Below the pieces are notes generated by a model that searched no databases, was not told where the DNA came from, and was given only the letters and a program-made list of their open reading frames with translations. A stretch of 64,000 nucleotides of DNA from Owenia fusiformis. Its lineage: Eukaryota > Annelida > Polychaeta > Sabellida > Oweniidae. Positions 38,018 through 51,079 of the stretch are shown piece by piece (the stretch's first letter is position 1; each line of letters opens with the position of its first letter). The DNA lies in contig CAIIXF020000003.1 in assembly GCA_903813345.2 (NCBI GenBank), forward strand, positions 32,613,151 through 32,677,150. The letters run 5' to 3'. A program made the position numbers and the translations under genes.

Positions 38018-39437
38018 CATCGATAACGTACAGTGACAAAATATACCGTCGTTAACTTCAGATGTACGGTGTCCCTATTAAATCGATTTCAAGCAAAGCC
38101 AAGACAAGACAAACACAAGGTTTGATGTAGATTTTAAAAACGTAATCTGAGGAATATATTAATGATTTCATGTTTGATTTTGTGTGTATTCGTTTAGGAA
38201 GACATTTAACTTTCTAATAACGTTGAAAGATTTTCGAACAGTGTCCGATTTTTTTTGTAGTTAATCTACCCATATAATTAGTCGGTTGGAAAGATTTTTT
38301 TTTCACATTTCATTTGATCATTTCCTCCCCTGTCGTCTAAGAGTGTCGAATATTTTTATAAGAATATGTTTCTTTAAACTACACAATTAAGGTCTGTTGA
38401 AGATTTAATAAGTATTTACATGTTGGTTACAATTTAAAAAATCATAAGTGTACGTTGTCAACTTGAATGTACGTTGTCCCATTGAACTTTCTCAATTCAC
38501 AGTTAACCCTAATGCAGGCAACGTATTTTCATACACTAAAACAGATGTATTTAAAATTGAAACAAAACATTAACATAATTACTTCAATTTGATTGAACTA
38601 CTGAAACTATTGAGCACTTTTCGGATATATCATAAATGGGATTTTTCAAAAGTCATATTCAATAAGCTAGCATAGATCTATCTATCAATGTAAAAAAGTA
38701 AGGTAAAGACGCCAAATAATCAAAGAGGCTGGAAGCAAAATCTGTGGCAGTCCTAGTCTTCAACATATTCTATCCCTAGACACTGAATGGGAGTTTGGGC
38801 TGGAAGCTAACACCAAATGGGCACAAATTATCCACCACGACAACAATACTTACATGACATAAAAAAGCAAAAAGCACATTTACCTTATCTTTAAAATCAT
38901 CGGTACAAAGGAAACTTGAACATGCTCATTAAAGATCACTTGTTACTCATAAAAACCTTAATGAATTTTGAAATAAAATCATTACATTGTTTAATATTAT
39001 ATCTCATGAATTTCAACTACAGTGACAACGTACATTCGATTTGATAACGCACATTTCTGAATTTTTTAATAAATACTTGAATATTTATTAATCTCGTCCT
39101 AAATTGTGTAGTTTGGGGAAACATATTCTCGTAAAAATAGTTGACACTCATAGACGACTAGCGAGGAAATGATCAAAGGAAATGTGTAAAAAACAAGTAG
39201 ACTTACCACGAAAAAAATTGAGCACTGATTAAATATCTTTTAACATTAGTAGAAAGTTAAATGTCTTCTCAAACGAATACACACTGAATCAAACTTGAAA
39301 TCCTTAATGTATTGCTCAGATAATTTTTTAAAACTCACATTAAATTTACATCATTGTCTTTGCTTTAAATCGGTTAATAGTGACACCGTACATCTAAAGT
39401 GTACGACGGCGTGTTTTGTCGCTGTACGTTGTCGATG
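38018..39437. mobile_element. Foldback element with GACAACGTAC motifs (1.42 kb)
   Basis: Arms of about 430-470 bases (38018-38490 and 39015-39437) are inverses: ends ATCGATAACGTACAG and, inverted, ATCGACAACGTACAG. Motifs of the form GACAACGTACA occur at both outer and inner ends of each arm, possible transposase-binding sites. No open frame of note in the loop. Confidence 0.8.
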
Positions 39438-39645
39438 GTTAGGCGTGATAGGCGATTCTAAATTTTCAATTTTGAATAGTTCATGATGAAAATCAAGATT
39501 ATTCCAGCCCGCATATGCCATATTATCTTATATACATATCTGATTACATAATCTTTTAAATCCAGCAAGTCCAGTTTCCTGATGTAGCATGGACACGTGA
39601 TATTAAAGAAATCAATAAACAACGTGTATCAAGGTTTCATGTGTA

Positions 39646-39656
39646 GCTTGTTTTAT
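39646..39656 (-). promoter_or_regulatory. Polyadenylation signal of the ShKT gene
   Basis: AATAAA on the minus strand about 190 bases beyond the stop at 39842-39844. Confidence 0.5.
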
Positions 39657-39841
39657 TTTCCCGATGATAAAAATATACTAAGGTTGATTTGAATTCTGTA
39701 TCAAGTCTCTTAACATTTTGATGCAAATTCAATTCACCAAAACAAGGAAAAGTGGGTGATATTGATGATAAGCCTAATTCTCTAGATTGTCCAATTGTTC
39801 ATAATCTGAACCATTATTCACTCAGAAACTTTGGTAGAGTT

Positions 39842-42800
39842 TTAACATCTTCCACATGTTTTCTTGCATTTCTCCTGCATCATAAGGTTCTCGGCACACA
39901 TCTTTTCGGAGTACATTAGTTTACAATCATTTTCTGTTCTTATGTCCTTGCATTCCCCTTCTGAAATATGATAAACAACATAATAATTGCAATGCCGGGA
40001 GAATAGTATTGCTTTGGGCTATTTCGTTCGGTGTAGTTCAAAGTTTTATGGAATTAAAGCAGGAACATTCAGTTGCACTTCATCTTCATCAACATCAAAA
40101 CTCTGCAAAAGATTTCAAAATCAAATCTCTTCATATTTTGTCATGAACAACAAACGTTTTAATGCCACTAAGACTTTAATAAATATTAAGCATGAAAACA
40201 TCATACGGAATGTACATTATATAAGCCAATTGCAGAATGATTTACATCATAATTCAAACACTGTGAAAAAATTGACTATAAATGTACAGTACACATATAC
40301 GTCAATGGGAAATGAGAAAATAATTCATTTGGGTTTCTAGATTTTAAACTGGAGATAACCATTATGACAAGAAGTCAAATATTTATAACGAATCGTTGCT
40401 TATCATTTGATTTTAAAATCTGATAAATACTAAATTGCGAAATCTGCTCATTTTTGATGGTGGCAATAATAAATCTTAATGATTAAAGATTCATGTGGGA
40501 CAATGTCGCACTTATATTTTGGTTGCAGCTATTTTCTAATATCAATAACAAATTATATTTTAAGGCTATCTATAAACAAGAGTTACAAGAGGCCATAGGT
40601 TTACTTCACGTAAAACCATCAATTATCTGAAATGGTTTGTATATATCTAAAATAAACGTGTTTTGTAATTCAGTATTGCATATACATGTATATGTATGTA
40701 TGGTCCTTTGCTTGCTGAATGTTGAAGCATGATAGACATTTTCACGACACATTGTACTTTTTCAACAGCGCCATCTGTGAATTTGACCCAAAAGTGCCAT
40801 GATTGATTTTTGAATGCAGATAGTATATCGAACTACATATACTTACCAGCAGCAGGGCTGTCACATAGATTACAGCTTTTCTTGCAGCCCTTTTTCACAA
40901 AATTAAATTTACACCAGCCTTTGGCGGAGTAGTCTGCACATTCATCCTCGTTGTCCACACACGCTTCTGTAATAACATGAAGATCTGTTATGTTTTGCAT
41001 GTATAAGGTACCTAATAAATTTCATATAAAATGGGATTTCAAGTTTATGCATTAGAAGTCCAATGTGATGACAAAGGAAAAACAAAATAAGAGATTATAA
41101 TAAAACTTGGATTACGACTGATCGCCATTTTTCTGAAAGCAAAACATATAAATATTGCGGTATCCACATTAACCGACATACCAGCCATAAGATAAACAAA
41201 CCCCATATTTCCAAAAACCATGATCTAACGTAAAAACAATGTCCAATACCCCCTTTTCAAATGCTTAAAGCGAAATTTTGGTTAAAATATATGGTTGATA
41301 TAAGTATTGGTTTCATCTGAATATATTATGAATGTATATATTAATATATAATATCAATGATATATTCTACATTGTGCTATCACGGCCCGTGTGCCATGTT
41401 TTTAAAAGTGTGAGAAAAAATATAAACATGTATACAGTATGTGTGTACAGTGTGACTAGAACCGAATATGATTACATTGTGGGTCAAAAGATGAGAGGGT
41501 CGCTGTAGTTTAATACGTTTCATATCTGATAAACTTGGACATACGTTAACTAGGGGCATATTGTGTAAAGATTTCAAGAAAAAACTGAAGGATTATGGTA
41601 TATTTTTGGCCACATTTTGCTGTGGTCCGTAAATCGTTACCCATGTACTTACCAGCTTCGTTTCTTTCTTCGATCTCCATTTCCAGTTCAGTGAGGAGAC
41701 GCTTGAGCAGATCGACATCTGGAAAAATATACTCAAAAGATTATCATTTACAATGTTGCAATGACCAGATAGTGATAATTATTTGTAATAATGATTTTTG
41801 ACTTCCATAATCCACATTAGAAAAAAACAAGAAATTTAAAACACAGTTTAAGTTATACCTAATTCAGAATAATCAATCTAAATACTGATCAGTAATTACC
41901 CAATAATGTTATATAAAGTGTTTAAAAACACGTCTGAGAAGGAATTTTAACCACCCAAAATGTTGTTCTGCACGTTGGTCAGTGGTGCAGGGTGACAGCC
42001 TAGGGGGGGGGAGCACATGGGCCAACAAGGGGACCGGTTTAACTCCATCATTGACTAACCTAGATGTAATTGAGATGGGACACAACCCCAATACCCATAA
42101 GTGCATACTTTCCCTACAAATGACTCCCCCTTTCCTTTTCCTTTGTACCTTTTCTATTTCCAATCAACATTTATAAAAACTAATTTAATACACTTATTTT
42201 GAGTGTCTCTGCATTTTCATTATTTTTCATAAAAACTGTATGTTATTGTAATAATTGACTAAAAACTGAAATATAAATGAAATATATTCAGCTATATGTA
42301 CAATTGGCCGCAATTTGACCTTTATCGATACCAAAACAGCCCTATCTTGAATTCATCTAACATCCATTCTCAATAAGAATGCAAATTCCAGGTATGAATC
42401 TGACGAAAATTAAAGTAGCTTTGAATGGTTTAAAGTTGATGTATTTTTATTTGAATATATGTTAAGTATCTAAAGTCAAAATATCTTCATCAATCTCATA
42501 CCCCTTCATGGAAAAGTCACATGTTGAAGCTTATCTAGTGTTTATTTAAAAAAGTAAGTCTCTGTCATCTACGTTATAGAGGGTTGTCGTAGCAAGAGAC
42601 CTATATTTTCATTCAACATATTATTCTCATGTCTGTTTTTGTTCCTAACAATAAGGATATATTTTGTCTTAATACTAAATCATACATCAGGCATTTTGAA
42701 GAGACATAAGTGGAAAGAATTCACATTGAAGTCAACAATTACATGTGACTTATTATTCCTTTTCAGAAACAAAATTTAAGTGCTACATGTCATTCCAATT

Positions 42801-45800
42801 TTATAGAAAATCAGTCTGTTAACATTAAATTTATCTTTCTTTTCTGATTAGAAATAGTGTTCAGAATCAATTGATAGCCATATCTTGGTGTTTGATATGC
42901 CATACAAAATTTATTTGAAATTTGTATATCGTTACACCCTTGGTAACGTATATGATCCAAAAATAGTAACATCGTAGGATGAGTCATATCATATGTGATC
43001 ATGGTTAAACCATCAACTGGTGCTTCTTTTATCATGTTTACACTGTATTTTAACCAATAGTAACATTTAAAACAAACATAGTTCAGTGGAGCATCAAGTA
43101 ACGTAAATGATGGAGAAATTAACTAACTTTTGCAATAGAAACATTAAAGCTAACACAACCATTATTTATGCACAAAACACGTAATGAATCAATATATTGT
43201 CACATACGCTATATGTTGGAATGAATATATACAGGATTAAAGGGACTTAGTCTTTCTTCACACATTTGTAATGCTAAATCCTTTGTAACGTAAGTGATTA
43301 CAAAACTTAAAATCGCAAGATCAAAACTATACTATATAATTTGTGATTATCGTCAAAAAGTAACAACATTCAGTGTCTCCTCTAATATCATAGGTACATA
43401 TGAACTCCTGAAAACGTTACTTAATCCTAGCTTGGACATATAAATCCCATAGAACACGAGTTTGAATCTCAAGACACAGATCTAGAGTTTAAATAGCCCT
43501 TTAGACTTCCCTGTTGGAATTGACTCCTCTACTACACACTCAAAATCTGAGACTCTCAGCCAAATAACGTAACATTCTAGAGACCATTGGAGATTCTTCT
43601 TTTCTTAAAAAATAGTATTTATTATCATCAGTATCTAAATGCAGTGCCTTTTCGACATACCAACAGTAATTGTAAACTGCAGTGAAAAAATCGCCAAGAT
43701 GTAGCTCTTTATCTCCACTCTCAGTCTGCATGATGGCCCTGTCAGAATACTCTTGGATAGCTATGTTGTCTCTTCTTGTATGTCATTCCTGGTTTGTTTC
43801 ACTTTTGTGCGGGGCGCTTTTAACACTGTTTATTTGCTTCAACAAATTTATATTCCTTTGCTTGTGGTAAACGTCGAGTACTCATTTCATTTTTGTCCAG
43901 CCAAGCAAGGCCCTTAAGCTTGTATCACCTTCCATCGCCTTTAGTCATATTATATCAACTAGACTTGAACACTCTTTCAGGCACTTCCCCGCCAGTCATG
44001 TTGCGTCTGCTTCAACTCTTCAACTACGTGTTTTCCTCGTTCTAATCTTCTCCTCAACTCTAGGGATATCACTATGTTAAAGTTTGCATCGCATCACTTT
44101 TCCCCTGCACTCTTTGGTGTTTTGGCGTGCTTGGACCCTTGGTTCTATTTTTCTCTGCTTCTGTGAGATCCTTTGGAATGATTTGTGATTGTTTTTTCCA
44201 TGTTTATCTATGTTCAGGGAGCTTTGTTTTTTATGGGTACGTACGTCCCCAAGTTCTACTTATCCGTTTTCTAAAGAGCCATGCATGTCCTCTTGCAAAA
44301 TACCAGGCAAAATTTATATGAACTATTAATTGTGTGTTACTTGTACCACTGCCATAAACACGGTCACAATCATTGTTATCTTTATTACTTGGGTCATTGC
44401 TAACAGTCTCTCTTCTTTTTGATTTGTCTCCTGTATTATTACGCTATCTGAGACTAACATAACATGTCTCGGGCGCAATGACATAATTTTTTCTTTTATG
44501 GTCTTTATCTTTTTCAGATAGTGCACTCAGCTATTGAGACAATGCATTTATGAACCTGAGCACGCTCTTTTTGGTGCTTTTCCCTATCACTATAGTCTTT
44601 TTGAATTTCAGCAGGATGCTTTCCCATCTACGAAAAGTATACAAGATGATAAATGAACATACCTGTAAAGATTTGACGACAGAAAATGTGTGCAATAGAA
44701 TTTATCAATTACGTTACCTATGGTAACGTAATTTATGACATAGAAAACGCAAGACTATAGCTTCAATTCAAATTGAATGATAGAAAAGTGTTTTTATATT
44801 CATCTTCACATTTATACTGACTGTCTTTATGGCATAGATAACATCAAATTAACACTACATCTTCGTTTTACAAGAGAGATACTATATTAGGTGTGATATA
44901 TACCTTAAATTGTGTGGATTTACTCTACAAAGGTGGTAGTGTTTCTTTATTCAGATTCAAATGAATATGAATACTCAAATTTCCCGCTTTATAAACTTTA
45001 TTCAGAGCTAGGAGTATGGTAACCGTTATTTTCGTACTACTAGGTATCGTAAATGATGGTGTCGTAAATGATGCAAATACCCTTTTGCTGGCTGTATTAT
45101 ATTCAAACAATGTCAAGTTAGTTAAAAATACTGATCAACAAGGATCACTCCTACCATACAATAAGGTGATATAACATTAATTTGCTCAGACACTTATTGC
45201 CTGTGAAAACCATGATCACGTAAATGATTTTCTTATCTATAACTTCATGAAAAACGGGAATTATAATTTTCTGGCCCCAAAATCTCAACGTTTCAAATAT
45301 CAACTTTTACGACTTTCTATTAAGTATTCAAATTGGAATCCGGATACGTATATGGCACATATGAAACATTAATTTTTCACCAGTTTTTATATGATTTATA
45401 GCACAGGGGGTTGATATAAAAAAGTCTGGCGACATTGGTCAAGGAACAGTTTCAACATGGTAAAAATGTCAAAATGATAGTTTCTGTCATTTAACCAGAA
45501 GCTGGGATCGCCTTGTGTATAATACACCACTTTATATGGGATGTTATGCATGAAAAATTCTCTAATGGCACCATACAATCCTGATTTTTGATATGGCGAC
45601 AGTCACGTAACTGATGAATAGCCCTATTCTAGTACATATAATAAAATATGTGTAACTGAGAAATCATATATTACAAACGTGCTAGGTAGAGGGTCATATA
45701 TACTATTTATATATACAACAAAAAGTGATGTTGGTAATGTAAATGCTGAGATTGAGCCCTGGGTCACCTATTTTGCATTCTTATTGAGAATGGGTGCTAA

Positions 45801-48800
45801 ACATACTATGCCAAGCGTTTCTTTTTTGTTATGTTTGCATAGTTTGTATGCGCGCATGGCGTGTTTGTTCTTTCAAAGGTAAAGCAGGTTATGGTCTCAT
45901 TGCTCTCATTGGTCTGTATGTGTAAGTACAAATTGGCCGACCAAAAGCATGTTTGTTTTTTTCGCAATGCAAATGCATCTTTTTATTACCTTTACACAAG
46001 ACACAGCCCGGCCTCTGATGTGGATCATTTAGAGCAATATATTAGGCACATTTTCTAAACAATTCAAAAGATTCTGTTCAGTGACCTTTCCTAAGCTCCT
46101 ACTTTTATCTATTTTTCAGTCACATTTTCAGAGGGCTGAAAAAGTTATTTCGTCCCGTTTAGGGTCATTCTGTCACTCCTGTTTCGTCATTTCCTGTTAA
46201 CTTCTATGACACCTTAAGGTAACTCATAACTTAATCAAAAAATCCAAGATGGCCGAAACCAGGAAGCACATGGCATTTGAGTATAATCTGACCATCAAAA
46301 TTAACTGTCTTTTGGTTGGATTTTCTCTCAATTTTTTAGTTCCACTTATCATTTATATAACCAGGCTCACTGTGTTAATGCAAATAGAAACAGTAAACAT
46401 TTTGGAATGGGAATTTGAGTCCTCTGAAAATGTGACAGAAAAATTGACAAAAAGAGTAGCACAGCAAAGGTCCCTGAACATTTTTTTTCTAATTTCTCTG
46501 AAACATTCCTTTGATATAGCCCAAAATGGAAGGAGCTTTAGAATTTTGAAATCTCTCATACAAATTAAAAAAATAGAAAAAAACAATTTGAGAAGTGTAC
46601 TTTTTTCCTTATTTTGATCCCAATTTTTTTATCGGGTAATTTTTCAAATTTCCGTTGCTCCTTCGTTTTTGATATATGTTTGAAGTATATTTTCTGAAAT
46701 GTTCAGATATTTTGAATCAGCGGTTTTTCACGGGCTACTCCTAGAAAAAAATCTTCTCAAATTCTTTAAACGGCACTTTTTTTTCTCAAACTAAAGTTTT
46801 TTGTTGTTCTTTGATGTCTTTGTAATGATTACAGTGCACAAGCATATGTGAAATAATAAAAACGACTTCTCAGGAAGAGTTTGAAAATTTCAAGATTGTA
46901 AAATTTTCAATTTTTTCTGAAAATCGATTAAGTTAACAGTCACCTTAAGGTGACGTGGTATTCTGGATTTCATACATTTTTGTAGACTTTTTGGAAACTA
47001 TGGGCTTTCAAACCACCATGGTTTAAGGTAACTCATAACTTAATCAAAAAATCCAAGATGGCCGAAACCAGGAAGCACATGGCATTTGAGTATAATCTGA
47101 CCATCAAAATTAACTGTCTTTTGGTTGGATTTTCTCTCAATTTTTTAGTTCCACTTATCATTTATATAACCAGGCTCACTGTGGTAATGCAGTAAACATT
47201 TTGGAATGGGAATTTGAGTCCTCTGATAATGTGACAGAAAAATTGACAAAAAGAGTAGCACGGCAAAGGTCCCTGAACATTTTTTTTTCTAATTTCTCTA
47301 AAACATCCCTTTAATATAGCCCAAAATGGAAGGAGCTTTAGAATTTTGAAATCTCTCATACAAATTAAAAAAATAGAAAAAAACAATTTGAGAAGTGTAC
47401 TTTTTTCCTTATTTTGATTCCAATTTTTTTATCGGGTAATTATTCAAATTTCCGTTGCTCCTTCGTTTTTGATATATGTTTGAAGTATATTTTTTGAAAT
47501 GTTCAGATATTTTGAATCAGCGGTTTTTCACGGGCTACTCCTAGAAAAAAATCTTCTCAAATTCTTTAAACGGTACTTTTTTCTCAAACTAAAGTTTTTT
47601 GTTATGCTTTGATGTCTTTGTAATGATTAAAGTGCACAAGCATATGTGAAATAATAAAAACGACTTCTCAGGAAGAGTTTGAAAATTTTAAGATTGTGAA
47701 ATTTTCAATTTTTTCTGAAAATCGATTAAGGTGCCATGGAAGTTAAGGTGCTATGGAACTTAACAGGAAATGACAAAACAGGAAGTGACAATTTTTTTTG
47801 CATTTTTAGATATTTTTTGAATAAAGATAACAGAGTTCTGGTTTGACCTCCAGTCAATTTAACTATTTCCACATATCATTTACATGACCAGGATCACAAT
47901 GTGCATGGTCAGAATGACCCTAAACATGATGAAATAACCTTTTTAGCCCTTTGAAAGTGTGACTGAAAAAAAGCTAAAAGTAGGAGCGTAGGGAAGGTCA
48001 CTGAACAGAATCTTTTGAATTTTTCAGAAAATGTGCCCAATATATTGCTCTAAATGATACAATCTTTGAAAATTTGATATCATTCATAGAAAAAGAAAAA
48101 AAAATGAAAAAACTGATTTGAAAAGCGATCTATTTTCCTTTTTATGACCGCCATTTTTGTTTAAGACAATTTTCTAAAATTTCAAAGATTGTACTAGTTA
48201 GAGCATTATATTGGGCACATTTTCTGAAAAATTCAAAAGATTCTGTTCAGTGACTATCCCTACGCTCCTACTTTTAGCTTTTTTTCAGTCACACTTTCAA
48301 AGGGCTAAAAAGGTTATTTCATCATGTTTAGGGTCATTCTGACCATGCACATTGTGATCCTGGTCATGTAAAATGTGGAAATAGTTAAATTGACTGGAGG
48401 TCAAACCAGAGCTCTGTTATCTTTATTCAAAAAATATCTAAAAATGCAAAAAAAATTGTCACTTCCTGTTTTGTCATTTCCTGTTAACTTCCATAGCACC
48501 TTAACAGGAAATGACGAAACAGGAAGTGAAATTTTTTTTTGCATTTTTGGACATTTTTTGAACAAAGATAACAGAGTTCTGGTTTGGCCTCCAGTCAATT
48601 TAACTATTTCCACATATCATTTACATGACCAGGATCACAATGTGCATGGTCAGAATGACCCTAAACATGATGAAATAACCTTTTTAGCCCTCTGAAAGTG
48701 TGACTGAAAAAAGCTAAAAGTAGGAGCGTAGGGAAGGTCACTGAACAGAGTCTTTTGAAATTTTCAGAAAACCAGAACTCTGTTATCTTTGTTCAAAAAA

Positions 48801-49589
48801 TGTCCAAAAATGCAAAAAAAAATTGTCACTTCCTGTTTTGTCATTTCCTGTTAACTTCCATAGCACCTTAAGGACAGGGTGCATGTTGGGAAATTTTCTG
48901 CATTCCTCAATTGAGTCACATGTTATTTTTCAAACATGAATAACTCCTTCCCCACATTGTCTACATCTTCTAAGTTTGCACAAAGAGTGCACTTCTGTGC
49001 CTAGAAAAGCCTTGTGAGAAGGTTTGTTTTGTAAAATGTATAAAAAATGAGAAAATTCAGTGAAAAAAAATTCTGAATTTTCTTGTTTTTTATACACTTT
49101 ATCAAAACATTCTTCTCACAAGTCTTTTCTAGGCACAGAAGTGCACTCTTTGTGCAAAACTGGAAGATATAGACAATGAAGGGAAGGAGTGATTCTTGTT
49201 TGAAAAATAACATGTGACTCAATTGAGGAATGCAGAAAATTTCCCATCATGCACCCTGACCTTAAGTTAACAGTCACCTTAACAGGAAATGACAAAACAG
49301 AAAGTGACAAAACCATGCTTGATTTCAAACATTTTTTTGCAGTCGTACTAAAATCTTCTTGCTAATAAATGTCTGACCTGAGATGCCTTATACTTGGAAA
49401 CTATGGGCTTTCAAACCACCATAGTTTGAAAGTGGTGATAGAAAATCGACTGCACTCATTTATTTATGGTCCGAAATTATACTATAAGTTAGACTGTGCA
49501 TGAATGTTTCGTGAAGAACACTTACCTCCAGCAAAAGATCCTACGGCAAAAAGCGTAAGGAGAGCGAATGTCAATGTAAAATACTGCAT
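39842..49589 (-). CDS. Secreted coiled-coil protein with two ShKT domains (4 exons)
   Basis: Joined exons 5' to 3' on the minus strand: 49589-49526, 41718-41653, 40966-40847, 39960-39842; all introns are phase 1 and GT-AG, giving about 122 residues. Residues about 1-20 are a signal peptide. Exon 2 (66 bases) encodes a short amphipathic helix of Leu/Glu/Arg type, likely a coiled coil. Exons 3 and 4 each encode one six-cysteine ShKT domain: cysteines at about 46, 53, 62, 71, 75, 78 and 87, 96, 105, 115, 119, 122, both ending C-x3-C-x2-C. The protein ends on the last cysteine. ShKT domains occur in cnidarian channel-blocking peptides but also in many harmless secreted proteins and proteases, so no activity is claimed. 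The 7.8-kb first intron is full of repeats and may hide more coiled-coil exons. Confidence 0.85.
41195..41260. repeat. Dispersed repeat fragment, shared with 19857-19925
   Basis: Second copy of the AAACAAACCCCATAT ... AATACCCCCTTTT sequence, here in the intron between exons 2 and 3 of the ShKT gene. Confidence 0.6.
42560..45640. other. Region with recurring CGTAAATGATG motif and decayed minus-strand frames
   Basis: A motif of the form (A)CGTAANTGAT recurs at about 42945, 43097, 43287, 44724, 45046, 45061, 45216 and 45605, all in the same orientation. Minus-strand open pieces at 45578-45396, 43731-43540 and 43035-42811 have protein-like composition but match no family I know and lack splice signals. 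This may be a decayed large element inside intron 1 of the ShKT gene. Confidence 0.35.
46010..46213. mobile_element. Half-element of the TTAA/CAGGAAATGAC palindrome family
   Basis: Reads as one arm, inverted, of the elements at 47764 and 48505: ends GTCATTTCCTG|TTAA, then CTTCTATGACACC and TTAA. Its partner arm is missing. Confidence 0.7.
46218..46940. repeat. Direct-repeat element, copy 1 (GGTAACTCATAACTTAATC start)
   Basis: Starts after a TTAA with GGTAACTCATAACTTAATC and runs to about AAATCGATTAAG. A copy about 95% alike is at 47027-47725. The interior open frame has no known family and is disrupted in the other copy. Confidence 0.8.
47027..47725. repeat. Direct-repeat element, copy 2
   Basis: Same sequence and orientation as 46218-46940, also starting right after TTAA (47023-47026) and ending at TTAA (47726-47729). 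A few small deletions separate the copies. Confidence 0.8.
47764..48483. mobile_element. TTAA-flanked palindromic MITE (720 bp)
   Basis: Flanked by TTAA (47760-47763 and 48484-48487). Starts CAGGAAATGACAAAACAGGA and ends with the inverse. The arms are nearly identical for about 300 bases and hold CCAGTCAATTTAACTATTTC and its inverse. Confidence 0.88.
48505..48850. mobile_element. TTAA-flanked palindromic MITE, shortened copy (346 bp)
   Basis: Starts CAGGAAATGACGAAACAGGA directly after TTAA (48501-48504) and ends with its inverse before TTAA (48851-48854). Same family as 47764-48483, but the right arm is cut to about 80 bases. Confidence 0.85.
48872..49261. mobile_element. TTAA-flanked long-hairpin MITE (390 bp)
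   Basis: TTAA at 48868-48871 and 49262-49265. Starts GGACAGGGTGCATG and ends with the inverse of GGTCAGGGTGCATG. The two arms of about 185 bases pair almost throughout, including AAAATAACATGTGACTCAAT and its inverse, around a very short loop. Confidence 0.88.
49340..49385. repeat. Duplicate of the ShKT gene 5' flank
   Basis: GTCGTACTAAAATCTTCTTG plus TAATAAATGTCTG recurs at about 49605-49650, just upstream of the start codon at 49589. The intronic copy lacks a GCGC insert. It marks a short duplication around the 5' end of the gene. Confidence 0.7.
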
Positions 49590-49649
49590 CCTGGATTGTT
49601 TTTCAGTCGTACTAAAATCTTCTTGCGCGCTAATAAATGTCTGTCCTGC

Positions 49650-50995
49650 TGGTTCCACTGCGAGGTGCGTTATGACCACACTGGTATAATTGTTGACTAT
49701 TGACTCAATGCCCAACTGTTAAAAAGGCTCAACTTGTATCAAAAGAGCACTGGCGTGTGAAAGGTTTGGCATTTAAAACTGGTATTCAATAAAAACTGGA
49801 TTTTTAAAACCGAACCCGGACATTTTGTAAATTCACAAACCTGACATTTGCACACAAACGCCTGATTACAGATTTTTCCAGTTAGGCCTAATGTTTTGTC
49901 AATTTATGTTCGTCTTTTGATATCTGACTAAAGCTCATTTACATTTAAAATGATATACTATACTGTTATTGATCACGCATAGATGTCAATAAGTGTCATG
50001 GTAAATATTAAAGTAGGATGTAGAAAATTAAAAAAATCTCTTGGTTAATGAAATATAAATTTGGGATTAACGTAAAACATGTATGAGCATTGAAAAACCT
50101 GTGCAGTTACTTTAAAAACATGAATGACCATCAAAAGACTATTTTTCTATTGGCGAGTAAGGGGAACATATTAAAAGAATCTGCTGACATTATTAATTAT
50201 CTAACGATTGGTAGAGACAGGATTCTATATTAATTGATCATGTGTCATTTGAAGAATGCTATCCTATTTTCTTTAGTAATCTTTGCTACTTTTCCTGTTA
50301 ATGAAAAGTGTATGTTGAATGTACGTTTGGCCCTAAAAGAGACTCCATTCCAAAATCAAAAGCTTAATTCTGACTATAGTATAAAGATGTAAAGAGTTAA
50401 GAATAAAGGAATGGTGCCAATCCTTGCTGACTGAACTCTCAGTGCATTTCTTTGCTACAAACGATATTCAGTCCCCCCTCGTTCAATATAAAAGAAACTA
50501 TTTGCATAAGATATTTAAAGCATTCGCTGGTTTACAAAAACAAATTTTCAATAATTCCTAATTCTTCTCAGCACCTACTTAAACGGTGACCTCATTCTCT
50601 CTGGGTTACTACCTCAGCCACTTCATATATATTTTCAATTTCAAACATGCATTATCATAAATGCAGATCCCTAACTGCATATTTGTATAGCCGTATATCA
50701 GAAAAGTTTCAGTTCAACGTACTCTGCTTCTACATCTACGTATATCAGTAATCTGCAATAGGTTAATAAGTCCATTTAAAGCAGATATGATCGAAACATT
50801 TACGATTTCTACTAAATATGATTATGTATTTTCAATACATTACACATGAATACAGCTTTATCTGCTTTAATGCGAATGAATACGCCAGCCATATTCACTG
50901 AAAATGTCTTTTTTCGTACAACTGTGGACTCTATTTGTAAAACTGAATACAACTCTTGAAACTCCGACGCTTTGTATAGTGTATATTGAATATGT
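49650..50995. other. Upstream region of the ShKT gene, nothing recognised
   Basis: AT-rich sequence between the start of the ShKT gene and the giant foldback element. It must contain the promoter, but I cannot point to a convincing TATA or initiator. Confidence 0.35.
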
Positions 50996-51079
50996 ATTCA
51001 AATTAAGTGGGTAAAGTTGGCTGCATATTGGTATTGGGATTGACATTCAAAATGACCAGCACCTGCTGGTGAGCTTGAA

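Noticed and set aside
43540-43731. Minus-strand frame as an exon of a known transposase
   Set aside because: Composition is protein-like, but I recognise no catalytic motif and find no splice sites, so no function is assigned.
46249-46617. 122-residue open frame as a gene
   Set aside because: It lies in a duplicated repeat, is disrupted in the second copy at 47027-47725, and is not similar to any family I know.
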